A stretch of 64,000 nucleotides of DNA from NCBI GenBank assembly GCA_031417835.1, contig JANOWJ010000165.1, positions 1-64,000 on the forward strand, read 5' to 3'. The number at the start of each line of letters is the position of its first letter. The stretch's first letter is position 1. Shown here in pieces: positions 17,348 to 26,693 of the stretch. The position numbers and the translations under genes were made by a program. The notes below the pieces were generated by a model. That model had not been told where the DNA came from. It searched no databases and saw only the letters and a program-made list of their open reading frames with translations. This stretch comes from JADJLQ01 sp031417835. GTDB taxonomy: Bacteria > Bacteroidota > Bacteroidia > Chitinophagales > Saprospiraceae.

Positions 17348-17914
17348 ATGGCTTCAACTACAGAGATTAGAAACGGGATGTGCATCACCCACAATAATGA
17401 TATATGGACCGTGGTCGAATTTCAACACGTAAAAAGTGCCCGGAGTGCTGCTTTTGTGCGATCAAAACTCAAAAGTATAACTACCGGCAGATCAGTCGAA
17501 TATTCTTTCCCAGCCGGACACAAATGGGACGAAGTGCGTATGGAACGCCGCAGATATCAATTTCTGTATAAAGATGACCAGGGTTACAATTTTATGAATA
17601 ATGAAAATTTTGACCAAGTGCTCTTGCAAGAAAACATGATCGATGGTATCGATTTTTTGAAGGAAGGGATGGATGTAGAAATTTTGTTTCACGCCGAAAA
17701 TGAAATGCCGATGAGTGTGACGCTCCCTATGTTTATGGTGCTTGAGGTGGTCTATACTGAGCCAGGGATCAGAGGCGATACCGCCACGAATACTTTAAAA
17801 CCTGCAAAATTGGAGACTGGAGCTGAAATCAAGGTGCCACTTTTTGTTAACGAAGGTGACAAAATCAAGATAGATACTCAGAATAGGTCGTATATTGAAC
17901 GGGTAAAAATCTAA
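17348..17914 (+). CDS. efp: Elongation factor P, arginine-tip variant
   Basis: 188 residues with the three-domain EF-P layout (KOW-like domain about 1-65, central OB domain, C-terminal OB domain ending GDKIKIDTQNRSYIERVKI). EF-P enters the ribosomal E site and relieves stalling at proline runs. The loop that reaches the peptidyl-transferase centre reads HVKSARSAAFVRSKLK, so Arg32 stands where most bacteria, including typical Bacteroidota, have a lysine inside PGKG. This resembles the rhamnosylated (EarP-type) loop of Pseudomonas, KSGRNAA. No earP gene is visible nearby. It is the first gene of efp-accB-accC; accB starts 5 bp after its stop. Confidence 0.95.
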   Translation: MASTTEIRNGMCITHNNDIWTVVEFQHVKSARSAAFVRSKLKSITTGRSVEYSFPAGHKWDEVRMERRRYQFLYKDDQGYNFMNNENFDQVLLQENMIDGIDFLKEGMDVEILFHAENEMPMSVTLPMFMVLEVVYTEPGIRGDTATNTLKPAKLETGAEIKVPLFVNEGDKIKIDTQNRSYIERVKI

Positions 17915-17919
17915 TCCGT

Positions 17920-18411
17920 ATGGATCTAAAAGAAATACAGGAGCTTATCCGGATGATGGGTAAATCCGGCCTTGCAGAGCTCAAATTGAAAAATGGTGAT
18001 TTTGAGTTAGTCCTTCGATCAGAGGCTATTAAAGAAAAATCCGTCATGCAATCTATGCAACCGCCAATGATGTCGATGCCCATGCCGATTGCAGCCCCTG
18101 TAGGCACAACTCCAGATAAAAAATCTGCATCCGGGACTGAAGCTACGACCGAAACGAAACCAGCTGCCAATCTTTTGGAGATCAAATCGCCTATGGTCGG
18201 TACATTTTATCGCTCTGCATCTCCAGATAAACCGCCATATATCAAAGTAGGCGATACTGTCCATTCTGGCCAGCCGGTATGTATGATAGAAGCCATGAAA
18301 TTATTTAACGAAATCGAAAGTGAAATATCAGGTACTGTGATCAAAATAATGGTAGAAGATGCTGCCCCGGTTGAATACGATCAAGTATTGTTTTTGATAG
18401 AACCGGCGTAA
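17920..18411 (+). CDS. accB: Acetyl-CoA carboxylase biotin carboxyl carrier protein
   Basis: 163 residues. The N-terminal helical part (about 1-45) is followed by a Met/Pro/Ala-rich linker (about 46-85) and the biotinyl domain (about 86-163) with the modification motif EAMKL; Lys127 is the biotinylated residue. It carries carboxybiotin between AccC and the carboxyltransferase for malonyl-CoA synthesis. Spacing is 5 bp to efp and 18 bp to accC, so the three form an operon as in many Bacteroidota. Confidence 0.96.
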   Translation: MDLKEIQELIRMMGKSGLAELKLKNGDFELVLRSEAIKEKSVMQSMQPPMMSMPMPIAAPVGTTPDKKSASGTEATTETKPAANLLEIKSPMVGTFYRSASPDKPPYIKVGDTVHSGQPVCMIEAMKLFNEIESEISGTVIKIMVEDAAPVEYDQVLFLIEPA

Positions 18412-18429
18412 GCCAAAGCACGTTTCATT

Positions 18430-19776
18430 ATGTTCAATAAAATATTGATTGCCAACCGTGGTGAGATCGCACTCCGGGTGATTAGAACTTGTAAGGAGAT
18501 GGGTATCAAGACGGTAGCTGTATACTCTACTGCGGATCGCGATAGCCTTCACGTGCGGTTTGCAGATGAAGCGGTATGTATAGGTCCTCCGGCGAGCAGC
18601 GAGTCTTATCTCAGTATTCCCAAAATTATTTCTGCTGTGGAGATCACTAACGCAGATGCGGTACATCCTGGATATGGCTTTTTGGCAGAAAATGCTCGAT
18701 TTGCTGAAGTCTGCACAGATTACGGCATAAAATTTATAGGGCCCACCCCAGATCAAATTCGGGCTATGGGTGACAAGATCACTGCCAAAGAAACCATGAT
18801 CAAATCAAAAGTACCTGTTATACCCGGTAGCGATGGTTTGCTCAAAGATGTAAAACATGCAGGTAAAATAGCTAAGGAAATAGGTTATCCCATCATACTC
18901 AAAGCGACTGCCGGTGGTGGTGGCAAGGGCATGAGGATCGTATGGGAGGAATCCGAGATCGAAAACATGTGGAATGTAGCCCGCAATGAAGCTAAGGCTG
19001 CATTTGGCAATGACGGCATTTATATGGAAAAATATATCGAAGAGCCTCGGCACATCGAATTTCAAATCGTCGGGGATCAATTTGGTCAGGTGATCCATCT
19101 GTCAGAGCGGGATTGCTCCATTCAGCGCCGTCATCAGAAATTAGTGGAAGAGTCTCCATCCCCTTTTATGACGGATAAACTTCGTAAAAAAATGGGTGAA
19201 GCAGCTATTGCAGCGGGTAAATCCATTAATTATGAAGGAGTGGGGACCATAGAATTTTTGGTCGATAAATATCAAAATTTTTATTTTATGGAGATGAATA
19301 CCCGGATCCAGGTGGAGCACCCTGTGACAGAGGAAGTCATCGACCATGATCTTATCAAGGAACAAATCAAAGTAGCAGCAGGTATCAAACTTACCGGTAA
19401 AAATTATACTCCTCAAATGTGGGCAATGGAATGCCGCATCAATGCAGAAGACCCTTTTAATGACTTTAGACCAAGTCCGGGTAAAATCACCTCATTTCAT
19501 ACGCCCAAGGGTCATGGGGTGAGAGTAGACACTCATGTCTATGCTGGCTATACTGTGCCACCATACTATGACTCTATGATTGCCAAATTAATCTGTCGGG
19601 CACATACCAGAGAAGAAGTGCTGGCCAAAATGAATCGGGCTTTAGATGAGTTTATAGTGGAAGGAATCAAAACGACCGTACCATTTCATCAGCTCCTGAT
19701 GGACAATGAGGACTTTAAAAAAGGAAAATTCCACACCGGATTTTTGAACAATTGGGATTTTAAAAGCCTGAAATAA
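18430..19776 (+). CDS. accC: Acetyl-CoA carboxylase, biotin carboxylase subunit
   Basis: 448 residues, the family's usual size. The preATP-grasp region starts with FNKILIANRGEIALRVIRTC; the ATP-grasp glycine loop is ATAGGGGKGMRIV (about 158-170), and the active site contains EMNTRIQVEHPVTE with Arg292 and Glu296, matching the catalytic residues of the E. coli enzyme. It carboxylates the biotin on AccB using ATP and bicarbonate. The carboxyltransferase subunits are not in the window. It is the last gene of the efp-accB-accC operon. Confidence 0.97.
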   Translation: MFNKILIANRGEIALRVIRTCKEMGIKTVAVYSTADRDSLHVRFADEAVCIGPPASSESYLSIPKIISAVEITNADAVHPGYGFLAENARFAEVCTDYGIKFIGPTPDQIRAMGDKITAKETMIKSKVPVIPGSDGLLKDVKHAGKIAKEIGYPIILKATAGGGGKGMRIVWEESEIENMWNVARNEAKAAFGNDGIYMEKYIEEPRHIEFQIVGDQFGQVIHLSERDCSIQRRHQKLVEESPSPFMTDKLRKKMGEAAIAAGKSINYEGVGTIEFLVDKYQNFYFMEMNTRIQVEHPVTEEVIDHDLIKEQIKVAAGIKLTGKNYTPQMWAMECRINAEDPFNDFRPSPGKITSFHTPKGHGVRVDTHVYAGYTVPPYYDSMIAKLICRAHTREEVLAKMNRALDEFIVEGIKTTVPFHQLLMDNEDFKKGKFHTGFLNNWDFKSLK

Positions 19777-19822
19777 AAGCTTGCCGGATGGGATATGTCC
19801 TGATGGAGCGTTTTTTTAATCC

Positions 19823-21619
19823 ATGAATACACTCATCAAATTATTGCCCTATATCCGCCCATATCGGACTAGATTATTATGGGCGGCAGTATGCAATCTT
19901 ATGTTGGCTGTGTTTACTGTGGTGACCATACCCGCATTTATACCTTTCTTTCAAATTTTATTTGAAGCGGATCAGACGACCGCTGCAAGCAAAGCTCCTG
20001 GTATCCTTCAAGATATAAAAATGTTTTTTCAATCCTTGATTTTACAACAAGGCAAATCAACGGCGCTGATCTATGTGTGCATTTTCTTATTGGTCGTGTT
20101 ATTTCTTAAAAACTTGTTTAGATACTTATCCTTGTATATGATGAGCCCTCTACGCACTGGTATCATCCGGGACATCCGAGAAAAATTGTATCAAAAAATG
20201 CTGTTACTGCCCTTGTCCTATTTCAGCAATGAACGGAAAGGTGATCTGATGTCCAGGATGACGAATGATGTGACAGAGATCGAATGGTCCGTGATCACGA
20301 CGGTCGAAGCACTCTTTAGAGAACCAGTCATTTTATTCGGAAGCCTTGGATTTATGTTGTATGTGAGTCCAAGTCTCACAGCAGTCGTATTTGTACTTAT
20401 GGTATTCATAGGCTGGATCATAGGTAGTGTATCGAGGCGGCTCAAAAAACAATCTCAGGAGGCCCAGGATCAATTGGGCTTAGTGAATAGCACGCTTGAG
20501 GAAACAATCAGTGGAGTAAGGATCATCAAAGCTTTCAATGGTGAGCCGTTTATGCTCCATCGATTTAGGCAAGAGAATGATGCATATCGGGGTATGAGTT
20601 GGGCGATGTTGCGCAGACGCGATCTGGCATCACCGCTCTCGGAGTTTTTAGGGGTGAGTGCGGTGATCGCCTTATTGTATATCGGTAGTAGACAGGTATT
20701 TGCCCAACAGATTTCTCCCGAGATATTTCTCACCTTTATTTTCGCATTTTATAGTGTAATAGACCCAAGTAAAGCATTGTCACAAGCTTGGTTTAATCTG
20801 CAAAAAGCCAGTGCGGCTCTACATAGGATTGATCAAGTATTGGATGCTCCTGTGGATATCAAAAGCAAACCAAATGCTTTAACTATCGAAGGGTTTAAAA
20901 AAAATGTGGAGTTTAAAAACGTATCCTTTCGATATCAGGGTGATCAAAATTGGATATTAAAAAACGTTAATCTGGTCATCCCTAAAGGAAAAACGATTGC
21001 ATTGGTAGGCAGATCAGGGTCGGGTAAAAGCACCTTGGTCGATCTATTGCCACGATTTTATGATGTGACAGAAGGCGAGATTATGATCGATGGTGTAAAT
21101 ATCATGGATGTCTCACTCGATAGTTTAAGAAAACAATTTGCTATTGTCACGCAAGAACCCATACTTTTTCATGGATCTGTACAAGACAATATCCTTTTCG
21201 GAAGTAAAAGTTCTGAGGAAGAGATGAAAAGGGCAGCTCAGATTGCTTATTCAGATGATTTTATTCAACAGATGGCTGAAGGATATGCATCGCCCATTGG
21301 TGATCGTGGCCAAAAATTGAGTGGTGGTCAAAGACAGCGTCTGACCTTGGCTCGTGCTTTATTGCGTAAAGCCCCTATCCTGATTCTCGATGAAGCTACT
21401 TCATCGCTTGATACCGAATCCGAACGACTCATTCAACAAGCATTAGATAAAGTACTACCAGACATGACTGCGATAGTCATCGCGCATCGGCTCAATACAA
21501 TACAGCGGGCAGATCTGATCGTTGTATTAGAAGATGGAGAAATAAAACAAATCGGGAGCCATGAGGAGCTAAAACACATCGATGGGGCATATAAAAGATT
21601 ATCTGAATTACAATTGTAG
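19823..21619 (+). CDS. ABC exporter, fused permease-ATPase, MsbA-like
   Basis: 598 residues. The six-helix transmembrane domain covers about 1-330, and the nucleotide-binding domain about 345-595. Walker A GRSGSGKST is at 396-404 (Lys402), the ABC signature LSGGQ at 499-503, and Walker B ILILDEATSS with Asp523/Glu524, followed by the H-loop in IVIAHRLNTIQ. A half-transporter of this class works as a homodimer; the lipid A flippase MsbA group is the nearest by overall look, but multidrug or peptide export cannot be excluded. It starts 46 bp after accC and may be read through from that operon. Confidence 0.92.
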   Translation: MNTLIKLLPYIRPYRTRLLWAAVCNLMLAVFTVVTIPAFIPFFQILFEADQTTAASKAPGILQDIKMFFQSLILQQGKSTALIYVCIFLLVVLFLKNLFRYLSLYMMSPLRTGIIRDIREKLYQKMLLLPLSYFSNERKGDLMSRMTNDVTEIEWSVITTVEALFREPVILFGSLGFMLYVSPSLTAVVFVLMVFIGWIIGSVSRRLKKQSQEAQDQLGLVNSTLEETISGVRIIKAFNGEPFMLHRFRQENDAYRGMSWAMLRRRDLASPLSEFLGVSAVIALLYIGSRQVFAQQISPEIFLTFIFAFYSVIDPSKALSQAWFNLQKASAALHRIDQVLDAPVDIKSKPNALTIEGFKKNVEFKNVSFRYQGDQNWILKNVNLVIPKGKTIALVGRSGSGKSTLVDLLPRFYDVTEGEIMIDGVNIMDVSLDSLRKQFAIVTQEPILFHGSVQDNILFGSKSSEEEMKRAAQIAYSDDFIQQMAEGYASPIGDRGQKLSGGQRQRLTLARALLRKAPILILDEATSSLDTESERLIQQALDKVLPDMTAIVIAHRLNTIQRADLIVVLEDGEIKQIGSHEELKHIDGAYKRLSELQL

Positions 21620-21624
21620 TTTTG
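21617..21624 (+). promoter_or_regulatory. -7 promoter element before the T9SS cargo gene
   Basis: TAGTTTTG matches TAnnTTTG; the tandem ATG codons at 21626 and 21629 follow at once, so the second ATG would be the first transcribed codon. It overlaps the last codon (stop) of the ABC exporter gene. Confidence 0.45.
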
Positions 21625-21625
21625 T

Positions 21626-22798
21626 ATGATGAACATACATCGAATCGGCGAATGGTCTCCCAATGTATTTCGTATGTCAAAATGGATTTGTCTATGGCTA
21701 ATGGTGTCTGGCATCAAGCCAATGGATGCACAAGAATCTGCTCCATTGGAAGCTCCAGCTTTTTATCTTGACACCCTCACGTATATGACAGATTATCTGC
21801 CCCGGGGGGTCAAAGCCTGGCCATTTAATTCGGATAGTACTCAATGGGATTTGAATGGAGTAAAGGCACCGTATATAAGAGCCTGGATCTATCATCCTAT
21901 CGATCACGAAGGAAGTCCATACCAGCACAAGCAAACGAATGCATATTTGATGACTAATGCCCAAAGCATCGAGTATCTCAAAATAACAAAGGATAGTATT
22001 GTTTCTTATGGAATACATGGAGTAGATTTATTTAAAAACGGCACTTTATTTAATGGGTATTATATGCCTGCTAGACCGATCCGGTACCCCAGAGCCATGG
22101 GCCACTCAGCAACATTGAAATATAAACTTATTTATCCTTGTGATATTAATGCTATACCTCTAAAGTCGCAGGCACAACTTCCGTATCAACCAGATTCTAT
22201 ACGCATCATCACATATATCGAGGAGCAAAGCTATACTAGATCTGGCATCACGCTGGATCTCAATCTGCAGCGATATCAGACCAAATCAATCAGTAAACTG
22301 ATCGTGCAATCCACCCGCATAGAAACCCGCAAATCCAATTTGGCTTGGCAGGATATCACGCGATTCATACGCTATCCTGGCTTATTTCGTACCGACACCA
22401 TCAGAGAGACTGCTTTTTACACAGACGACGACAGAGAACCGGTAGCTACGATTTATCATGCCTCTTTGACAGCCCTCGATAAAGTGGTCTATAAATCCCC
22501 GGAGACTTTTAAAGATCTGACGACGATCCAGGACTTTAAGCCAAATTTGTATTTTTTTCCTAATCCATATACGTACGGACTATTGCGAGGCGAAATGATT
22601 ATAAAAGGTGCAGGACTATACACCTTGCGCATCGTCAATATCATCGGTACGGAGGTATGGCGCAAAGATTATTATATGGAGGAAGATCTTACCCAAGACT
22701 TTGACTTTTCATTTTTAGGAAAAGGCACCTATTTTATGGTATTCGAGCAGGATAAAAATCATGTGCTCGCTACCAAACGACTCTTCGTCATCAAATAA
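21626..22798 (+). CDS. Secreted protein with T9SS type A sorting domain, function unknown
   Basis: About 390 residues. The N-terminus has a hydrophobic segment WICLWLMVSG ending at MDAQE, a likely signal peptide with a start at 21626, 21629 or the internal Met in MSKWIC. The last 85 residues have the type A T9SS C-terminal pattern: YFFPNPYTYGLLRGEM, then LRIVNIIGTEVWRKDY, then GTYFMVFEQ and a KRLFVIK end. The middle is not recognised. Cargo of this kind is exported and anchored at the surface. It is convergent with purN with 2 bp between stop codons. Confidence 0.75.
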   Translation: MMNIHRIGEWSPNVFRMSKWICLWLMVSGIKPMDAQESAPLEAPAFYLDTLTYMTDYLPRGVKAWPFNSDSTQWDLNGVKAPYIRAWIYHPIDHEGSPYQHKQTNAYLMTNAQSIEYLKITKDSIVSYGIHGVDLFKNGTLFNGYYMPARPIRYPRAMGHSATLKYKLIYPCDINAIPLKSQAQLPYQPDSIRIITYIEEQSYTRSGITLDLNLQRYQTKSISKLIVQSTRIETRKSNLAWQDITRFIRYPGLFRTDTIRETAFYTDDDREPVATIYHASLTALDKVVYKSPETFKDLTTIQDFKPNLYFFPNPYTYGLLRGEMIIKGAGLYTLRIVNIIGTEVWRKDYYMEEDLTQDFDFSFLGKGTYFMVFEQDKNHVLATKRLFVIK

Positions 22799-22800
22799 TG

Positions 22801-23367
22801 TCAGGCGAAATGTGATTCGATCACCTTGGGCAAATAATGAAATTCTAATGCGTGTACTTTTTGTGCGATATCCAATGGAAGATCTTGGGGTTCTATGGTA
22901 CAGTGCGCCTGAAAAATGATCTTGCCTTCATCATAGTGTTCGTTGACGAGATGGATGCTGATACCGGTTTGTTTTTCCCGGTGCGTCCATACGGCCTCGT
23001 GTACTTTCATACTATACATTCCTTTGCCTCCATAGCTAGGTAGTAGGGCAGGGTGTACATTGATGATGCGATCCGGGTATTTTTCGATCAGATATGTGGG
23101 TATCAGCCAGATAAATCCTGCCAATACGATGCCATCGATCTTAAGTTCATCGAGTTTATTCAACAATTGCTCCCCAGATCCGTAATAACTAGACCGATCC
23201 AGCACAAAAGTCGGTATGTGGGCGGATTTTGAAATAGCGATTACCCCCGCATCCTGATGGCTGGACACGATCAATCCTATTTGAATCTTAGGGTGACGAT
23301 CAAAATAGTGAATAAGATTTTTGGTATTACTTCCTTTGCCGGAAGCAAAAATGGCAAGGGTCTTCAT
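22801..23367 (-). CDS. purN: Phosphoribosylglycinamide formyltransferase (GART)
   Basis: 188 residues from the ATG at 23367 (a TTG two codons upstream is less likely). It transfers the formyl group from 10-formyl-THF to GAR in purine synthesis. The phosphate loop ASGKGSN is near residue 7; the catalytic Asn-His pair is seen in IINVHPALLPSYGGKG, and the catalytic Asp in HLVNEHYDEGKIIFQ. It starts 6 bp after the stop of the porD-like gene, at the end of the bamD-rpoZ-coaBC-porD run. Confidence 0.95.
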   Translation of the reverse strand: MKTLAIFASGKGSNTKNLIHYFDRHPKIQIGLIVSSHQDAGVIAISKSAHIPTFVLDRSSYYGSGEQLLNKLDELKIDGIVLAGFIWLIPTYLIEKYPDRIINVHPALLPSYGGKGMYSMKVHEAVWTHREKQTGISIHLVNEHYDEGKIIFQAHCTIEPQDLPLDIAQKVHALEFHYLPKVIESHFA

Positions 23368-23373
23368 CCTCAA

Positions 23374-24270
23374 TTATTGCAAGAGCGGCTGATACTTAGT
23401 AGCAGCGGCAGGGTCCAATCGACTCAAAATATTGTAGATGGATTGTTGCTGTGGTTTATCTGCTTTTTTGAAAATTTCTACAATTTCTTTGGTTTTGGCA
23501 TCTGAAAAGACCTGAACCCACATAGCCACCGGATAGTTGCGTTTTGCGATATCGATTGATTCAAGGGCCCTAGCTATCGCTTTGCGCCCCTCTTCAGGAT
23601 TTTGATGCATGATATCCAGTCCTTGACGATGATAGGCATACCAGGCTGATCGCATGGTACGCATCCTGGCATTAAGTATACTTTCCAATATCCAATAGCG
23701 ATTACGATCGTTATCTTCTGGCTTCCAGCCTTCCCGACTCATAGTACTGGGTATCGTATTGACTATATTTTGGCAGATCAAAAAATAATCATTCCCTCCA
23801 TTGGGTGAAAAGCTGTCATAGTCTAGTCCAAGGATCAAATTGCAATAAAAGGCCAATATTGCAGTAAGTCGATCGGTGAACGCATTTTGCACGTAGTCCA
23901 TCGGTCGGTTAGGCTCATATGTGAATTTTACATCCCGGTCCTGAAAGTTGATTAGAGCAGTCTCATAACTACTGCCAAAAACAGGTCTGGATGCAGATAC
24001 AGTCAGATCCGCTGTAAAGGAGGTACCATTTTCTTCTGTCCTGATGTTGAGTACAAAATTGCACTTGATCCGCTCATGCAATTGGTACTTATCATTGCTC
24101 CATAATCTGGTATTGATAAACTTGCGGGCATCTTCTTCGAGACTTTTAAATACCCTAGGATCTGTGACTTGAAGCTTGGGGGTGTTTACTTTAAATTGGG
24201 CATTGAGCTCCTGGGCATTCAATACATTCATTGAAGAAACCAGTAAAAGTAAAAACAGGAGAAATCTCAT
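23374..24270 (-). CDS. porD: DUF4835 family protein (PorD-like, T9SS-associated)
   Basis: 298 residues with a signal peptide (FLLFLLLLVSSMNVLNAQELNAQ). Family signatures as I recall them are FQDRDVKFTYEPNRPMDYVQNAF, LILGLDYDSFSPNGG and the C-terminal KKADKPQQQSIYNILSRLDPA. DUF4835 proteins are widely conserved in Bacteroidota next to coaBC and are named PorD, linked to type IX secretion. The position directly downstream of coaBC fits. The PorD name rests on memory of the family, and the molecular role is not known. Confidence 0.85.
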   Translation of the reverse strand: MRFLLFLLLLVSSMNVLNAQELNAQFKVNTPKLQVTDPRVFKSLEEDARKFINTRLWSNDKYQLHERIKCNFVLNIRTEENGTSFTADLTVSASRPVFGSSYETALINFQDRDVKFTYEPNRPMDYVQNAFTDRLTAILAFYCNLILGLDYDSFSPNGGNDYFLICQNIVNTIPSTMSREGWKPEDNDRNRYWILESILNARMRTMRSAWYAYHRQGLDIMHQNPEEGRKAIARALESIDIAKRNYPVAMWVQVFSDAKTKEIVEIFKKADKPQQQSIYNILSRLDPAAATKYQPLLQ

Positions 24271-24275
24271 GATAG

Positions 24276-25484
24276 CTATTTATCGTTAAGTAAAGTTACG
24301 ATGGATTGTAGAATATCTTGCGCTACAGCGGATTTACTCTTTAACTCGAATTTTAAAGATTTATTGTTTTTGAAGAAAAATGTAGTCTTGTTCGTATCCG
24401 CTGCAAATCCTGCACCCGGGTCATTAAGACTATTCAGTACAACCATATCAAAATTTTTCTTCTTAAGTTTTTCTTTTGCATAGTTTTCGCCCGAAGTACT
24501 CTCGAGTGCAAAGCCAATGTGCATTTGATTTTTTTTCTTTTTTAATCCAAGTTCAAAAGCGATATCCGGAGTTTTGACTAGATGAATGTCCAATGAGTTG
24601 TTTGTTTTTTTTATTTTTTCTTTGGCTGTTTGCTTTGGTTTGTAATCCGCTACAGCAGCTGTAAAAATGCAGATCTGTGCGGTTGCATGGACTTTAATGC
24701 ATGCTTGCAACATTTCATCAGCTGTACGGACCCGTATCACCTGTATGCTGGCATGGGTAGGAAGGAGTGAAGATGGTCCTAAGATTAAAGTCACATGAGC
24801 CCCGACAGCAACTAGAGCATCTGCGATCGCAATACCCATTTTGCCCGTGCTGGCATTGCCAATAAATCGGACTGGGTCAATAGCTTCGTAAGTCGGCCCT
24901 GCGGTCACCATAATAGTCTTACCGGCCAAAATAGAAGAAGCTGCACTTAATTTATTTTTGACTAAATCCAGAATCTCCAGGGGTTCAATCATTCGGCCAG
25001 CCCCAATAAGGCCGCTTGCCAGTGATCCATAGCCCACAGGCAGTACCTCCACACCGCGAGTCATTAGAGATTTTACATTGTGTTGAGTCGCCTGGTGATG
25101 CCACATATCGACATCCATAGCGGGAGCAATCATAATCGGGCAACGAGCAGCAAGATAACAAGCAGACACCATATCGTCGGCTAGCCCTGCATTCATTTTT
25201 GCGATGATATTAGCCGTTGCCGGTGCTATGATGTAAAGATCAGCCCAAAGGCCCGCTTCAATATGATTATTCCAGGATTGTTGACTCGTGATTTCACTGT
25301 GCACGGCATGATGACTGATTGCTTCAAAAGTGAGTGCGGTGACGAATTCTGTGGCGTGTCTGGTCATAATCACTCGTACTTCTGCCCCAGATTTTTGAAG
25401 CTCTCGCAGCAGATATACTGCCTTGTAAGCAGCTATACTGCCACTCACGCCCAAGAGTATCTTTTTGCCTTGTAAGTCTCCCAT
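24276..25484 (-). CDS. coaBC: Bifunctional phosphopantothenoylcysteine decarboxylase/synthetase
   Basis: 402 residues from the ATG at 25484 (MGDLQGKKILLGVSGS). The N-terminal flavoprotein decarboxylase half (CoaC, about 1-185) shows VSGSIAAYKA, the active-site His region HIEAGLWADL, and PAMDVDMW; the C-terminal synthetase half (CoaB) shows TAGPTYEAIDPVRFIGNASTGKMG and AAVADYKP. The enzyme makes 4'-phosphopantetheine from phosphopantothenate and cysteine for CoA synthesis. It lies 12 bp or so after the rpoZ-like gene, in the common Bacteroidota order. Confidence 0.96.
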   Translation of the reverse strand: MGDLQGKKILLGVSGSIAAYKAVYLLRELQKSGAEVRVIMTRHATEFVTALTFEAISHHAVHSEITSQQSWNNHIEAGLWADLYIIAPATANIIAKMNAGLADDMVSACYLAARCPIMIAPAMDVDMWHHQATQHNVKSLMTRGVEVLPVGYGSLASGLIGAGRMIEPLEILDLVKNKLSAASSILAGKTIMVTAGPTYEAIDPVRFIGNASTGKMGIAIADALVAVGAHVTLILGPSSLLPTHASIQVIRVRTADEMLQACIKVHATAQICIFTAAVADYKPKQTAKEKIKKTNNSLDIHLVKTPDIAFELGLKKKKNQMHIGFALESTSGENYAKEKLKKKNFDMVVLNSLNDPGAGFAADTNKTTFFFKNNKSLKFELKSKSAVAQDILQSIVTLLNDK

Positions 25485-25508
25485 GTAGGAAGTCAAAAAA
25501 GATTTTGA

Positions 25509-25877
25509 TTATTTGGCTCCTTCGATAAGCAATGGAGCCTCCTCACGAGGCACTATTTCTATGTATCTAGCTTTGAGCTCTCCTAGTAAGAACTCCTCTG
25601 TGGCTAAAATAGCAGCGTTGGGCAGTTTTTCATAAAACTTGGATATTTCGATCTGCTCTTTATTTTCATGTACCTCTTCAATGGTGTCGGAACTCACCGC
25701 AAACTCTTCCAACTTAAAATGAAGTTCTTTTTTGATCTCCATATTTAATTGATTGGCCCTTTTAGAGATGATGCTGATAGTCTCATAAAGGTTGCCTGTC
25801 TTATAGGCCATATTTTTGATGTCTCTGGCTCTTACATTGGGATCAATTCCCTGTACTTTGTTTTTGATGTCCGACAT
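25509..25877 (-). CDS. rpoZ: RNA polymerase omega/Rpb6-like subunit, Bacteroidota type
   Basis: 122 residues. The first half (VRARDIKNMAYKTGNLYETISIISKRANQ) matches the Bacteroidota omega-like protein with the Rpb6 fold; the second half is an acidic extension (FYEKLPNAAILATEEFLLGEL). It overlaps the 3' end of bamD by 35 bp, implying translational coupling. Omega helps assembly of RNA polymerase by binding the beta' subunit. The bamD-rpoZ-coaBC-porD order supports the call; the sequence alone is divergent from the proteobacterial protein. Confidence 0.82.
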   Translation of the reverse strand: MSDIKNKVQGIDPNVRARDIKNMAYKTGNLYETISIISKRANQLNMEIKKELHFKLEEFAVSSDTIEEVHENKEQIEISKFYEKLPNAAILATEEFLLGELKARYIEIVPREEAPLLIEGAK

Positions 25878-26679
25878 GTTTGATTTGGTTTATTTTACTT
25901 TTAGATATTTGAATGAAGTCTTGCACTTCGCTTCGATTTTTACTTTTAGGATACTTGGCATTGAACAGCTGTGCAAATTCTATGCATTGAATAAATCGCT
26001 CTTCCTTTTTCTCGAAAATGCTTTTTTCAGCATACAAAAAACTTCCTTTACAGATTAGGAACCGGATTTGTTCGGCATCTTTTGTATCAGGATATTCTTT
26101 CAGCACGTTTTCAAAGGTGGTGATGGCCGCTTGATATTGGGTCATATTGAAATACTGCTCGCCCTGACTGAAAGCCTTTGTCTCCAATTTTTTACGCAAT
26201 CCCTCGATAAGTTTGTTGCATTCTTTGGCACGTTCACTTTTTGGATAAGTATTGACAAAAGTCTGGAGCGCATCTATGGCAGCTGCAGATGGCTCCTGAT
26301 CTAATCTAAAATTGGGTGACTGTAAGTACAGTGCATAAGCATACATATAGTCCATTTCTTCTTTATAAGGACTATAGACAAAGGTGGTAGCAAAAGTCTT
26401 GAATGCTGAAGCAGCTGATGTATAATCCTTTTGATGGTAGTATGTATAAGCAAAAAGGTAATTAAGTTGTTCAAATTCTTTTTTACCTCTAAAATTACTG
26501 ACAACCATTTCAAATAAGGTCTGCGCCTTGGCATACTCTTTCTTTTCAAAATAATCTACAGCTTGCTTATACATTGCTTCAAAATCATTACTAGTTCTTA
26601 TTTTTTCAAACTCGCTTTTACACGACGAGACAGAAAATAAAAGTAGGATGATTGTTATTTTGACCAGGGTATTAAACAT
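25843..26679 (-). CDS. bamD: Outer membrane protein assembly factor BamD
   Basis: About 278 residues from the ATG at 26679. A lipoprotein signal ends in LLLFSVSSC with the lipidated Cys near residue 20. The mature protein is a tetratricopeptide-like solenoid: YFEKKEYAKAQTLFEMVV, YYHQKDYTSAASAFKTFA, QYQAAITTFENVLKEYPDT and more, as in BamD (YfiO). It is part of the BAM complex that inserts beta-barrel proteins into the outer membrane. A -7 box at 26686-26693 lies 6 bp before the ATG. Confidence 0.93.
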   Translation of the reverse strand: MFNTLVKITIILLLFSVSSCKSEFEKIRTSNDFEAMYKQAVDYFEKKEYAKAQTLFEMVVSNFRGKKEFEQLNYLFAYTYYHQKDYTSAASAFKTFATTFVYSPYKEEMDYMYAYALYLQSPNFRLDQEPSAAAIDALQTFVNTYPKSERAKECNKLIEGLRKKLETKAFSQGEQYFNMTQYQAAITTFENVLKEYPDTKDAEQIRFLICKGSFLYAEKSIFEKKEERFIQCIEFAQLFNAKYPKSKNRSEVQDFIQISKSKINQIKHVGHQKQSTGN

Positions 26680-26685
26680 GGGCTG

Positions 26686-26693
26686 CAAATTTA
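26686..26693 (-). promoter_or_regulatory. -7 promoter element of bamD
   Basis: The minus strand reads TAAATTTG, 6 bp upstream of the bamD ATG at 26679; transcription would start at or one or two bases before the start codon. It argues against the TTG at 26688, which lies inside the box. Confidence 0.6.

Noticed and set aside
17185..17370. 61-codon plus-strand frame between fabH and efp
   Set aside because: It overlaps the efp promoter and start, and has no recognisable domain.
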